From CAZSWR01 sp964610885 (GTDB taxonomy: Bacteria; Bacteroidota; Ignavibacteria; Kapaibacteriales; UBA2268), in assembly GCA_964610885.1 (NCBI GenBank), contig CAZSWR010000004.1:1-64000 (forward strand): a stretch of DNA of 64,000 nt, written 5' to 3'. Below are positions 26,332 through 36,329 of this stretch, one piece after another. The notes beneath the pieces are model-generated. The model worked only from the letters and a program-made list of their open reading frames with translations, made no database searches and had not been told where the DNA came from. Made by a program: the position numbers and the translations under genes. Position 1 is the stretch's first letter. Each line of letters opens with the position of its first letter.

Positions 26332-29229
26332 TTATTTGGTTACGATAACCGGCACTTGGACGAGAGTACCGCCCACGTTTGCCACGACGAAGTATTTGCC
26401 AGAAGCGAGGGCTGATGCGTTGAACTCTGCGCTGACAGAGCTGCCCGGTGCAACAACCGAATTATATACATCGGCCACTTTCATGCCTGTTAAGTCGATC
26501 ACATAGACGTTGACGTTCTTTGTGGAGTAACCGGCAAGGTTCATCGTGATGACAGATTTTTCCGAAAGCGGGTTCGGGGATGCTTTCATCGAGAAAAGCC
26601 CATCGGGTGTGGTGCCTTCGTTGACGTCGTTGACGCCAGTTTTCGATTTGAGCAAAATCTGGAGCGAAGGCGTGTTCTTTGCGTTCGATGTAATGATCAT
26701 ATTAGCATTGTAAGTGTCATTTTCGCGGTTGTTCTTGGCTGTAAGAGTCAAGTTGTGGCTCTTTCCTTTTTCGATGGTGATCGGGAAGCTGGTTCCTTCA
26801 GCATAATCGAATACGCCACGAGAATCGTTGAAATCGACCATTGTAATAATCAGAGGTTCGTTTCCTGTGCTGCTGATTTTGAGTGTTTGCGTTGCTTGAA
26901 CTTTCGGTGTCATTGTCCCGAAATCCACTTCGGCTACGTCAGTGGCAATCTGCGGGCCTGTACCCGTTGATTTCACGTCGGCCAGCATGAGGATATCGAA
27001 TGTGGGCGAGTTTTTAGCATTGGATGTGAAGCGAAGCGTTGCATCCATCGAACCGGAGTTCTTGGCTACGAATTGGACAGTAACTTCCATCGATTGCTCG
27101 GGTTGGAGAGTGATTGCATCGGCGAACGAAGGAATAAGGTCGAAAAGGTTCGCATAGGTGCCGACTGTTTCATATTTAGAAATCACGAGCGGTTCTGTGC
27201 CGGAATTGGTGATTTTTACTTTCTGTGTTTCTGTTTGTCCGATTTCCATATCGAGGAAAGTAACATCTTTGACGTCGGAGATAATTCTCGGGCCGACTTC
27301 GCCCAGAGGATCTAGCCAGCTAAGGATGCGGTCGAGGAAGTCTGTGCGGGTTTGCTCTGTGGACATACCCTCGACGCCGACAGTTGTATAGACAAGTTTG
27401 CCATTGCCGATTTTTTTATGAATGCCGAGGTATTGGTCTTCGTCGGTGTTCATGTAGCAGAAGGGAACTGCTTGGGAACCATCGCGCGGAGCCATGGGGC
27501 ATGTGTAGAATGTTGCGGCACTCCATTCGCTGTTTAACTGAGTAGCGTTCACATACATTCCAGAACCGATAATATCGCCATCCATGCCGTTGACTTCATA
27601 AGAAGAAAAGCTTAGGTATCCATTATCAGTATAGGCCAATGAATAGAAAGGAGCACCGCCATCGGGCGTACTCGTCGTATCGACGCCAATATAGCTCTCA
27701 TAGAAATCGACGATATCAGAATTATCACTCCTAAGCCCCATCCAATGGTCAAGCCACGAAGAAATCCATACTTTCTTGCCTGCGGTCAGCATATCCTTCA
27801 CCATTGTAATTATTTCGGTTGTATAACCTCCATTCATGAACAAAGAATATCCCACTGGGCCTGTTGCAGAATTGCCAATTAATCCATCTGAATAGAAAAC
27901 TGCGCAATCATAGTTATTAGTCGGGAATTTGGTAAGTGTAATTTCATTCAATGGAATTACAGCAGTTTCCTTTTGATACGATTCGTTAAAATTGGCAATT
28001 GAATAAGCATGGTACATGTCATTGTAAATTCCATCGTAATAATTACTCACAAGCGATGTACCTGTGAAAACAGCCAATTTGATCTTGTTCGTCATAAAAT
28101 AGTCGCTATGCGATGTCGGCAGCGGGAAGGCATTGTCCAGCCCGACGGGATAAACACCAAGCGTGAGGGCCGCATAGCCGGCTGCTTCCCCGGGAGTGAG
28201 GACAATATTCACGTCAACAGTGCCTTTCGAAGGAATTGTTACAAGGTTGCTGCTAAGCTCAGCTTTCCACGTTTCGGGAAGGCTTCCGCCCATATAAACT
28301 TTGCAAGTCATCTCGAAGTTATTATCGTTGCGGATTGTTACCTTTTTGGTGAAGACTTGGTTGCGTTCGATCAGGTTGTACGACGATTCTTGTGGGATCG
28401 ATGCGCTAACCCTCGGGATAGACGTTACGCCCGAAAGCGACGGCATCGTGCTGACGGCGGCTTGCAAAACTTCCTTCGTGGTTGTGTCCTGAACGTAAAC
28501 CACTGCATAGAGCATTGTCGGATACCATTCGGGGTTCATAAAAGTTGCGTACGATTTGGCAACGAGGCCATTTGCAGCACCATTAATCAGAACAGAGCCA
28601 TCATCGGTATTGCCCATAAAATTGCGGGCGACGAAATAGAAGTTCTTCTCGCCGTTCGATCCGGCTTGGTTGTACCAGTGGTATGCTTCGCAAAGGACCA
28701 CGAAGAGGCGTTTGTTCGAGAATGCAGCCGAACTTTTCACCGATGCGTCCACGCGGACACTATCGCCATCCAAATACAAAGCACTTGTGACTTCATAAGT
28801 GGTCTTGCCTGTACCTTTTGCCGTTGAAATAGTGTTTTTCATGGTTGTCTGGTTGCTCCAAGTGCCAACCTTGTTGCCACCGGCAATAAAGTGTTCGTAA
28901 GCAGTTGGGCTACTTGTATTGAAACGGTTAGCAATGATGCTTCTCTCCTTGGCGGGAAGGCCGGAGTAAATTGCATCAGCAAAGTAATTATTGTCGTTGT
29001 CTTGATATGCCAAGTGATAAACGATCGGAATCACTGGATTCGCAGCGGACAAGTTCTGAATGAAATAGGTCATATTGCCAGGATTCATGGAAGCGGCGAC
29101 GCTACTCGACGTATTCGTAAAGTATTCAGCCAGAATACTCTTAGTGATATTCTGGGCAGATGCCCCAATCACTGAGAAGAGCAACGCAAAACTGAACACT
29201 GCGGTGCTAATGAGACGATTAAACTTCAT
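26332..29229 (-). CDS. Omp28-like secreted protein with T9SS sorting domain
   Basis: The 965-residue protein has a signal peptide (residues 1-25, ending GASAQ). An N-terminal region of about 250 residues resembles Omp28-related proteins (thioredoxin-like: ILAEYFTNT, VIPIVYHLAYQD, SPTAYEHFIAGG), but the CxxC expected after EYFTxT is replaced by SSSVAAS. After a central region of unknown fold come two HYDIN/choice-of-anchor-D domains at about 670-880 (TFLDMEIGQTETQKVKITNSGTEPL and a second copy). The end is a T9SS type A domain (ASPNPLSEKSVITMNLAG...). The ATG at 29229 has GGAG upstream. It is probably attached to, or released from, the cell surface. Confidence 0.8.
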   Translation of the reverse strand: MKFNRLISTAVFSFALLFSVIGASAQNITKSILAEYFTNTSSSVAASMNPGNMTYFIQNLSAANPVIPIVYHLAYQDNDNNYFADAIYSGLPAKERSIIANRFNTSSPTAYEHFIAGGNKVGTWSNQTTMKNTISTAKGTGKTTYEVTSALYLDGDSVRVDASVKSSAAFSNKRLFVVLCEAYHWYNQAGSNGEKNFYFVARNFMGNTDDGSVLINGAANGLVAKSYATFMNPEWYPTMLYAVVYVQDTTTKEVLQAAVSTMPSLSGVTSIPRVSASIPQESSYNLIERNQVFTKKVTIRNDNNFEMTCKVYMGGSLPETWKAELSSNLVTIPSKGTVDVNIVLTPGEAAGYAALTLGVYPVGLDNAFPLPTSHSDYFMTNKIKLAVFTGTSLVSNYYDGIYNDMYHAYSIANFNESYQKETAVIPLNEITLTKFPTNNYDCAVFYSDGLIGNSATGPVGYSLFMNGGYTTEIITMVKDMLTAGKKVWISSWLDHWMGLRSDNSDIVDFYESYIGVDTTSTPDGGAPFYSLAYTDNGYLSFSSYEVNGMDGDIIGSGMYVNATQLNSEWSAATFYTCPMAPRDGSQAVPFCYMNTDEDQYLGIHKKIGNGKLVYTTVGVEGMSTEQTRTDFLDRILSWLDPLGEVGPRIISDVKDVTFLDMEIGQTETQKVKITNSGTEPLVISKYETVGTYANLFDLIPSFADAITLQPEQSMEVTVQFVAKNSGSMDATLRFTSNAKNSPTFDILMLADVKSTGTGPQIATDVAEVDFGTMTPKVQATQTLKISSTGNEPLIITMVDFNDSRGVFDYAEGTSFPITIEKGKSHNLTLTAKNNRENDTYNANMIITSNAKNTPSLQILLKSKTGVNDVNEGTTPDGLFSMKASPNPLSEKSVITMNLAGYSTKNVNVYVIDLTGMKVADVYNSVVAPGSSVSAEFNASALASGKYFVVANVGGTLVQVPVIVTK

Positions 29230-29432
29230 AATACAACTCCGAATAATAATATAACACTTTGATTTATCGAAAAATATATAAAAATTCCATTGCATTTGCA
29301 GTAATGCACTTTCGTTAATAGTAATTTAATTAAAAAATAATGAATTGCCAAAGAATTTCAACACCTGGCAGGAGGAATATTTAGTTTGAAATTCGTAGTC
29401 TTCATGCTTTTTTTTACTGCCCCTTTTCTTGG

Positions 29433-29757
29433 AGCCTGTTGGAATAGTATAGTTCGGCCATGGGGATGTCTCAAAAGTCCAAAAAACTGTTTTTTGTCAT
29501 GTTGAACGGAGTGAAACATCCATATTCAGCAATGACTTATGAATGGCATAGATTCTTCACTACGTTCAGAATGACACTTTTGAGACAGCCCCTTCGATAA
29601 AAGCCATATCTCCATTGTTATCAATGTTTAAGCACAAACCGTTTTAGCCCCCTTTGAAAAAGCAGGGTTGGGGGAGTTGTCGATTTTTCAATGAGTTACT
29701 GCAACTTTGGCAATGGGCAAGCCCCACTGCTTACAGAAAATACTTTTTCAACAGGCT
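29433..29757. mobile_element. MITE-A copy 2, inverted and interrupted by MITE-B
   Basis: The ends AGCCTGTTGGAATAGTA and TACTTTTTCAACAGGCT are the inverted repeats of MITE-A. The right half (29640-29757) is the reverse complement of the left half of copy 1 at 8.6 kb, sharing AGCAGTGGGGCTTGCCC. MITE-B is inserted near the left end at 29462. Other unannotated bases at 29230-29432 and 29758-29859 hold no gene. Confidence 0.75.
29462..29591. mobile_element. MITE-B copy 2, nested in MITE-A
   Basis: GGGGATGTCTCAAAAG and CTTTTGAGACAGCCCC form the ends, with a core (GTTGAACGGAGTGAAACATCC, GATTCTTCACTACGTTCA) matching the copy at 8971-9105. Its position inside MITE-A shows it moved after MITE-A was already here. 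Confidence 0.78.
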
Positions 29758-29859
29758 GCTAGAATTATTACTACGCAGCATCGTCAAGAAATAAATAATT
29801 ATTATATTGCATTCTTTTCATTATAAAACTATTACGAATTTTTAGAATATTTAATAATT

Positions 29860-30300
29860 ATGAGAGCAGTTGTACAAAGAGTAAGCCGGGCTTGTGTCGA
29901 AATCGAAGGCGAGGTTACCCGAGCAATCGGAAAGGGATTGTGCGTATTCATTGCAATCACAGACACAGACACACACGAAAAGACTGATTGGATGATTAAT
30001 AAATTGATCAATCTGCGAATATTCGAGGACGGAGACGGCAAGATGAACCTTTCGGCAAACGATACCGGTGGGGAAATACTCCTCGTCTCGAACTTCACGC
30101 TCTATGGCGATGCAGAAAGAGGATACCGCCCGAGTTTCAGCAAATCCTCGCGCCCGGAATTCGCCGAACCTTTCTATGACGAGTTCGTCCGAAGGCTCCG
30201 CGAAAGGCACCAGCACAAAGTTGCAACGGGCAGCTTCGGCGCGATGATGGACATCAGCTTAGTGAACGACGGGCCGGTTACGGTAATAATTGAAAAATAG
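29860..30300 (+). CDS. dtd: D-aminoacyl-tRNA deacylase
   Basis: This homodimeric enzyme removes D-amino acids (and glycine from tRNA-Ala) from mischarged tRNAs. The 146-residue protein has the family length. It shows MRAVVQRVSRACVEIEG at the start, GDGKMNLSA, and the cross-subunit Gly-cisPro motif NDGPVTVIIE at the end. The usual SQFT motif is SNFT here (LVSNFTLYGD, about 80), one residue different. It is monocistronic, just after the nested MITE. Confidence 0.93.
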   Translation: MRAVVQRVSRACVEIEGEVTRAIGKGLCVFIAITDTDTHEKTDWMINKLINLRIFEDGDGKMNLSANDTGGEILLVSNFTLYGDAERGYRPSFSKSSRPEFAEPFYDEFVRRLRERHQHKVATGSFGAMMDISLVNDGPVTVIIEK

Positions 30301-30397
30301 GTGGCGACTGCCCCTTTATTCTTTTTTGGGCAGCGCAATGAAGAATGTAAAAATGAAACAGAATTCATTTCCCCTTATATTAGAATTCTCTGCCCCA

Positions 30398-30405
30398 TAT
30401 ATTTG
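30398..30405 (+). promoter_or_regulatory. Possible -7 element for the VWA surface-protein gene
   Basis: TATATTTG matches TAnnTTTG 80 bp before the VWA-gene start. No TTG is at the -33 spacing. The leader between them contains a small hairpin, GCATAA/TTATGC at about 30414-30428. Confidence 0.38.
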
Positions 30406-30484
30406 ACATTCTTTGCATAAATTTTATGCAACAAATCTCTGTTTATTATGTTATGAATTGTAAGTAAGTATTGAAAAGGCAGAT

Positions 30485-33400
30485 ATGAAGCAATTGCGCT
30501 ACTTAATAATCACGATGATGATGTTTTCAATGGCCGGCGAGTGTTTGGCTCAGGTCTTTTCATTAACGAATGTCAATTATTCAAATTTCCCAATCGTTAG
30601 CTCGCAATTCATTGCGCTCGACGAAATGAATAATCCATACCAAAACCTCAACGAGAATGATTTCAGAATCATTGAGAATAATATCACAATTCCTTCAACG
30701 GATGTAACCGTTAACTGCATCGAATCGACTATTGTCCCGCCGGTGGACGTCGTGCTGGCAATCGACCAGAGCAACTCCATGACGGAAACCGCACCCGATG
30801 GCTTGCAACGCTGGGATTGGGTGGTCGAAGGGGCGACAAGTTTCGTCAATACTGTCGATTTCGTGAATGCCCCATCGTCGAGGATTGCCGTGGTTTCTTT
30901 CGGAACGTATTCATACCTTCGATGCGGATTCTCGGCGAATAAATCTGTGATATGCGATTCAATACTTCGGACCTCTGTGGGCGGCGGGACGAGCTACCGA
31001 ATGGTTCTTTTGGACAGGAATATTGGCGCAATTTCCTTGCTCGCCTCTAGGACCAGCGGCAACCGGAGGATTGTCGTTTTCCTCACCGACGGCCAGCCCC
31101 AAGACCAAACCCCAACTCAGGAAATCATAAACCTGATGCTCGAAAATGGCATTCAATTCTATGCGATCACTCTCGGGACCGAAATGACCGCTGATTTGCA
31201 GCAAATCGCTTCGCAGACCGGCGGCAAATCGTTCAGCGCGAACACTTTGGCCGATGTGAGGGGAATTTATAATTACATTGCGCTCGATATCCAACGTACA
31301 CAAACATGCACAATCTCATGGAAATCGGCCTACCCATGCACGAATCCAGAATTGAATCGGAAGGTAGATGTCCAATTCGCAAGGAGCGCTAAAACTTTCA
31401 GCCTTTCTTATACGCTCCCTTTGAGCGCATTGTTTAGCATCAAAAAGAGTACAAACACTGCTTATTTCGGCAATCCTGCGCCGGGCGGATTCTCCGACGT
31501 CGAGGTTACTTTCACGCCCGAGACCGAGGACTACTACGTGCCTGCGGGCGGAGTAAGAATCGAACCGAGCAACTATTTCCAGATTACCGATTACGACGTG
31601 GGCGGCACTAATAAAACCCCTCCCCTGACTTTGCCGAAAGGAATAACTCGGCGAATGAATCTTAGATTCACTCAATCAGGCTCGATGACGTATCGCCAAG
31701 CAGTCCTCACTCTCGACGGGGCGCCCTGCCCGGCCAGAATAGATTTGAAGGGCGGGCTTTCGCGCGTGGTCCTCATCGAACCGGACACGGCACAAATTTT
31801 CTCATCATGCGAGCCGATCGATATCGAGTGGATCGGCACCGATGTAACTTCCGTACTGAACCTGTATTACAGCATTGACGAAAAAAAAACGTGGCTGCCA
31901 ATAGCAAAAAGTATTACCGGAACAAATAAATACACATGGACCAATCCACCGCAGAATCGTGAAATCTATATTATGATCAGCCGGAACAGCGAACTTGGAT
32001 GCTTTTGGGTGCGCCAAATGGGTAGCACCGGCAAGGACATTGTAAACCAAATCACCTTCAATAAGGACACCACAGCCGTAACGCTCACCGGATACTATAC
32101 CGACAGCATCCGCGCCGGCGATACGACGATCAACAGCGTTGGAATAAAAGACTTTTTCTTGGCCCAATACAATACCGATGGGAACTTGGTTTGGATTCAA
32201 TCTGCAGGTAGCCGTTTGGACGATTCGTCCTCCTGCGTGATAATCGATACTTCAGACAACATATATATCGCCGGGTCGCTCTGCTCGGGTGTGAAAATTG
32301 GAGCAATGACCTACACCCTTCCCGACGCAACCGGGCAGTACTGCTTCGTGGCGAAGTATTCTCCGGCCGGCAAAGTAGAAGCAGTTTATGTGTTGGGGTC
32401 AAAATATACAATCGACCAATTCGAAGCTCATGGGCAACGCCTTAGTTTCGACCCCAAAACAAAGCAAATCACTCTCTATGGAATCTATAAGGGCGCTTAT
32501 AAAGACCTGAACAATTCTTTGCCCAAGGCTTTAGTGTTCAAGCCATTTACTGCAACGTTTGATACGGAACTGATGCCGAATATCATTCAGACCTATTCGG
32601 GCAGCTTTCCTGCCGCCAATCTTTCGGTCTCCGATGCTAACAGCAACACGTATTTGTCAGGAAATTTCTCCGGCACAGTGAATCAATGCTCATCAACGCT
32701 TGTATCGGCGGGAAACACAGACATTTATTTACGAAAATCGGGCGTAATCCCAGGTTCGTCCGATACACTTTCGTATGCAGTCCAAAGCCGTCAGCCAAAG
32801 CTGACTTTCTCATCAAACTCGATCGACTTCAACACGAGAATAACCGGAGCCTTGGCGGATACGACGCTTATCGCCGGTTTGTGCAATACGGATTCAATTC
32901 CTGTAACAATTGTTTCTGCATCAGTAAGCGCCTCCGAAAGCGGAGTTTTTTCCCTTGGCAGCAGTCTGGCTGGGCTTGTAATCAATCCCGGCGAGTGCAT
33001 TGATTTGCCTGTGGCCTTCAATCCGACTCATGTAGGTTCGTTCAGCGGAACAATCGGAATAGTTGTCGATTGCCCACAAGGAAAGACTTATTCGATAAGC
33101 CTGCGTGGGGCCGCGGTATGCAATTTGTTCACTTTGAGCAGCTACGATTTCGATCAAACCGGCATTGGCGACCAGCAGCAATCCGGCCGAATTGCCTTGA
33201 TTACCAACCACAACCCAGACCCCGTGGAAGTGCTTGTTTCAATTTCGGGCGACATGTCGGATTTTGTATCCACGTTGGCAGCCGGTTCGTTTATGCTCGA
33301 ACCCGAAGGCAGTTTGTACTCGGATTTCACTTTCTCGCCCCAATCGGCAGGAAACAAATCCTTATTGCTGTCCTACACGTTCAATGTCGGCTGTCCGGCA

Positions 33401-35068
33401 AATTCGGCCATCATCACCGGAATCGGCGTCCAGACGGACGTATCCGTTACGAACGCAACGTTCGGAAAGCACAGGCTGCTCACATCTTCAAAGAAAAAGA
33501 TTTATGTCGAAAACAAATCAGCAATCGACCGTTCGGTTTTGACTATTGATTTTGAGCCAAGCGCGAAAAATGCTTTTTCATATACGAAACCGAATCTGCC
33601 ATGGGTGATTAAAGCCAACACCAAAGATTCCATTGAAATAAGTTTCGTCCCGACCGAAGAGATTTTGTATTCCAACAGGCTGCTATTCACGGTCGAGGGC
33701 CAATCCTCACCAATTTCGTCGGCTCTGACAGGCGAAGGGATTCTTCCCCAAATTTCCCTGCGCTACGAGTGTTCCGAGCCGATCAAGCGCGGCACTATGG
33801 CCACGTCGAGGATCTACATCTACAATCCTTCTGCCTCCAGCGACCTAAAGGTGGAAAGTATTGACCTTGCGTCCACAGTAAATTACCACTTCCCTGCGCC
33901 GCTGCCGATGCCGACCACGATTCGCTCGGGCGAGGAAACATTCTTTGATGTGATTTTCGCACCGCAAGCGAGCGGTATGATCGAAAATACTATTACTGTC
34001 AATTCCGACGCCGCCCCCGGGCCGGACGAAGCGCCAATCGTGCCGACTGCATTGAAATATGCTTGCGAAGCGACCGGCGAAGACATTCCGGCATCCTTCG
34101 ATTTCGATGGAGCAATAATTTGCTCGAGGTCTATTCTGAGTAAATCAATTAAAAACAATAGCACTTCCCAAAGCCTAACAATTGATAAAGCAACGATTAG
34201 CGGGCCCGGGCAGAGCCACTTCGCTTTTGTCAGCTCGCTGCCCATCGAAGTGCCTGCCAACGAAAGCAGAGAACTTTCGATTGCTTTCTCGCCCGACGAA
34301 GAAATGGATTATTCGGCAGAACTGACTCTCGGCTCCGGCAGCACCGCGCTGGGCACTGTACCCCTGAGCGGCCACGGAGTGGGCCTCCGGCTCTATTTCG
34401 AGCTTGATACGCTCAGATTCACCCCCGGGCAAACCGTCTCGCTCAGCGTCTTTGGCCGGTACTCCGAACTTCGCGAGCCACCTGTGTCGCTTGGCTCCAT
34501 GATTGATTATAACCGAAACACTCTCGTTTTGCGCCAAGGAGCCATCAGAAACGGCAATTTGGCCGGGATTGTGTGGAGCCAGCAAGGATGGCAGCCCGCC
34601 ACAATAACCGGAACGGGCAATTTCCCGAATGAGTACTCTGGGCTGCTATTCACTGCCGATTTCGCTTCGTACCTGGGCGATTCCATTTCGTCGTTTGTCG
34701 GCGTGCGCCCCATATACGAGGACTGCTCGGCCGGATTAACAGATTCGGCATTCACAAAGATAACCGGAGTATGCTTCTCGGAGGGTCGTTTCGTGGAAGT
34801 TGGCGCAGCTGGCTTCGGCTTGGAGAGTTTGCCCAATCCATTGCGCAACAACACGAAGCTCAACTACAGCCTGCCATTCGATATGAACGTAGAGATTAGT
34901 ATATATAATTCAATCGGTTCGAGAGTGATGCAATTGGCAAATGGATATTCTTCCAAAGGAGTTTCAAGCATTCTCTTCCCTGCGGAGGAACTGAGCGCGG
35001 GGCTGTATTTGGTTCGGATGATCGGCGGAGGGCAGGCGTCGTCGATCCAAGTTATTATCGAAAAATAA
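30485..35068 (+). CDS. 1527-residue VWA/HYDIN T9SS surface protein
   Basis: A signal peptide (1-22) is followed by a von Willebrand A domain at about 85-270. Its metal site is DQSNS (94-98), with a TDGQPQ loop. Next is a Cys-bearing module starting TCTISWKSAYPC that the 1859-residue protein also has, then choice-of-anchor-D domains. An SBBP-like propeller stretch at about 510-640 contains WVRQMGSTGKD, FLAQYNTDGNLVWIQSAGS and DNIYIAGS. More HYDIN-like beta domains follow to about 1270. The C-terminus is a T9SS type A domain (LPNPLRNNTKLNYSLP...). Such proteins are adhesins or surface scaffolds; the ligand is unknown. No partner genes are in the same transcript. Confidence 0.82.
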   Translation: MKQLRYLIITMMMFSMAGECLAQVFSLTNVNYSNFPIVSSQFIALDEMNNPYQNLNENDFRIIENNITIPSTDVTVNCIESTIVPPVDVVLAIDQSNSMTETAPDGLQRWDWVVEGATSFVNTVDFVNAPSSRIAVVSFGTYSYLRCGFSANKSVICDSILRTSVGGGTSYRMVLLDRNIGAISLLASRTSGNRRIVVFLTDGQPQDQTPTQEIINLMLENGIQFYAITLGTEMTADLQQIASQTGGKSFSANTLADVRGIYNYIALDIQRTQTCTISWKSAYPCTNPELNRKVDVQFARSAKTFSLSYTLPLSALFSIKKSTNTAYFGNPAPGGFSDVEVTFTPETEDYYVPAGGVRIEPSNYFQITDYDVGGTNKTPPLTLPKGITRRMNLRFTQSGSMTYRQAVLTLDGAPCPARIDLKGGLSRVVLIEPDTAQIFSSCEPIDIEWIGTDVTSVLNLYYSIDEKKTWLPIAKSITGTNKYTWTNPPQNREIYIMISRNSELGCFWVRQMGSTGKDIVNQITFNKDTTAVTLTGYYTDSIRAGDTTINSVGIKDFFLAQYNTDGNLVWIQSAGSRLDDSSSCVIIDTSDNIYIAGSLCSGVKIGAMTYTLPDATGQYCFVAKYSPAGKVEAVYVLGSKYTIDQFEAHGQRLSFDPKTKQITLYGIYKGAYKDLNNSLPKALVFKPFTATFDTELMPNIIQTYSGSFPAANLSVSDANSNTYLSGNFSGTVNQCSSTLVSAGNTDIYLRKSGVIPGSSDTLSYAVQSRQPKLTFSSNSIDFNTRITGALADTTLIAGLCNTDSIPVTIVSASVSASESGVFSLGSSLAGLVINPGECIDLPVAFNPTHVGSFSGTIGIVVDCPQGKTYSISLRGAAVCNLFTLSSYDFDQTGIGDQQQSGRIALITNHNPDPVEVLVSISGDMSDFVSTLAAGSFMLEPEGSLYSDFTFSPQSAGNKSLLLSYTFNVGCPANSAIITGIGVQTDVSVTNATFGKHRLLTSSKKKIYVENKSAIDRSVLTIDFEPSAKNAFSYTKPNLPWVIKANTKDSIEISFVPTEEILYSNRLLFTVEGQSSPISSALTGEGILPQISLRYECSEPIKRGTMATSRIYIYNPSASSDLKVESIDLASTVNYHFPAPLPMPTTIRSGEETFFDVIFAPQASGMIENTITVNSDAAPGPDEAPIVPTALKYACEATGEDIPASFDFDGAIICSRSILSKSIKNNSTSQSLTIDKATISGPGQSHFAFVSSLPIEVPANESRELSIAFSPDEEMDYSAELTLGSGSTALGTVPLSGHGVGLRLYFELDTLRFTPGQTVSLSVFGRYSELREPPVSLGSMIDYNRNTLVLRQGAIRNGNLAGIVWSQQGWQPATITGTGNFPNEYSGLLFTADFASYLGDSISSFVGVRPIYEDCSAGLTDSAFTKITGVCFSEGRFVEVGAAGFGLESLPNPLRNNTKLNYSLPFDMNVEISIYNSIGSRVMQLANGYSSKGVSSILFPAEELSAGLYLVRMIGGGQASSIQVIIEK

Positions 35069-35245
35069 AATCCTATAATACATATTTTGTAAGATACGGT
35101 ACTATTAGTTTTTATATAGATTTGATTCATTTGCAAATAATATAATATTTGTTTTTTGCGACAGAGCTTACTTTTCGTGTTTGTGAATGAGCAAAAATAA
35201 TGTTAAATTGTTAATTTATAATTAACTGTTTAGCAGTGATTGACA

Positions 35246-36202
35246 ATGGATTTTCAAAAATCATTAGCATCGAAACTCGGGGGCTACTTCGATTCGGTCA
35301 TAGCAGAGCATCAGGAAAAGCATAAATCATCACCGGAATCCTTCCCGGGGCTGGAAATGCTCAAGGACAGGCTGAACCACTACATTGATATGTGCATCGA
35401 TGATTGCAACGCTATCAAGGGTCAGGTGAACGATCCCGATTCCATCGATTTGCTAATTGATATTATCAAATCTGTATCAGAACTTATTCTCGAAATCGGA
35501 TACGCTCACGGCAAACACGAGCAAATCACTCGCGATTCGCTGCTACACGTACTTCTTTCTGCATTCTCGCGCGCCGGTTGCCCCGAACTGAGCCTGCCGG
35601 ATAGAATCATTATCAATTCAATCCCTGACTACGCATTGCAACAATCTGTCAACAAATTGGCCTCATACTTCGCTCAGAGCTTGGTCAAATCCGTTGTAGT
35701 CAATTGGACCCCGAAAATCGGCCACGTGTTGCTAATCGGCTGGGTTAAATACATCGTAACCCGCATGTATAACCGCGCTAACGATTTCTTCGCCCAAACA
35801 TTCGAGATTAGCCCCGAAAAGAGTGCTTTCTTCACCGAACCCCAAGGCCAGCAATCCAAGGATATTGTCTTGGAGAAAATGAAGATCCAGCTTCTGATGA
35901 ACCTAATGAAAAGCGATGGCGAGATTGCTCCCGAAGAATACGAGTATATCGAGCTCATGCTTAGCAATTCAATTCTGCCGGAGGCCGAAAGGGATGAATT
36001 GCTGTCGCAGGCCAACACGCTCGACCAGTGCTCAATTGATTTCAAACTCCTTTCGTCCATCGCAGAGGATCCCATTCTGATGATGCTCGACCTGTACGCG
36101 CTTGCGAAACGTGACGGCAAAATTCACGAAATGGAAAAGAAATACCTGGAAGAGGTTGGCAGCAAACTCGGCATTTCCGAGCGTGTTATGCTATACTTCT
36201 AA
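35246..36202 (+). CDS. TerB-like domain protein
   Basis: This 318-residue cytoplasmic protein has no signal peptide. A helical N-terminal region without known family spans about 1-200. A C-terminal TerB-like helical domain at about 205-318 has acidic repeats MKSDGEIAPEEYEYI and AKRDGKIHEMEKKYLEEVG, the typical paired D-G-x-I motifs thought to bind divalent cations. The ATG at 35246 is preferred over a TTG two codons upstream. No tellurite genes are nearby, so the name reflects the domain only. Confidence 0.68.
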   Translation: MDFQKSLASKLGGYFDSVIAEHQEKHKSSPESFPGLEMLKDRLNHYIDMCIDDCNAIKGQVNDPDSIDLLIDIIKSVSELILEIGYAHGKHEQITRDSLLHVLLSAFSRAGCPELSLPDRIIINSIPDYALQQSVNKLASYFAQSLVKSVVVNWTPKIGHVLLIGWVKYIVTRMYNRANDFFAQTFEISPEKSAFFTEPQGQQSKDIVLEKMKIQLLMNLMKSDGEIAPEEYEYIELMLSNSILPEAERDELLSQANTLDQCSIDFKLLSSIAEDPILMMLDLYALAKRDGKIHEMEKKYLEEVGSKLGISERVMLYF

Positions 36203-36329
36203 CAGCTTGGCATTTAAACCCCTTTGGCGATTATTTTGTCAATATGTGTATAAGGAATATTTTCCACACACGAAACCTTTCTTTAGTTAAATTCGTATTA
36301 ATGGTTTTGACAACTTTTGCAGGATACAA

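Noticed and set aside
35246..36202. Tellurite-resistance function
   Set aside because: Only a TerB-like domain is seen; no terC, terD or terZ genes are near, and the domain occurs in many unrelated contexts.
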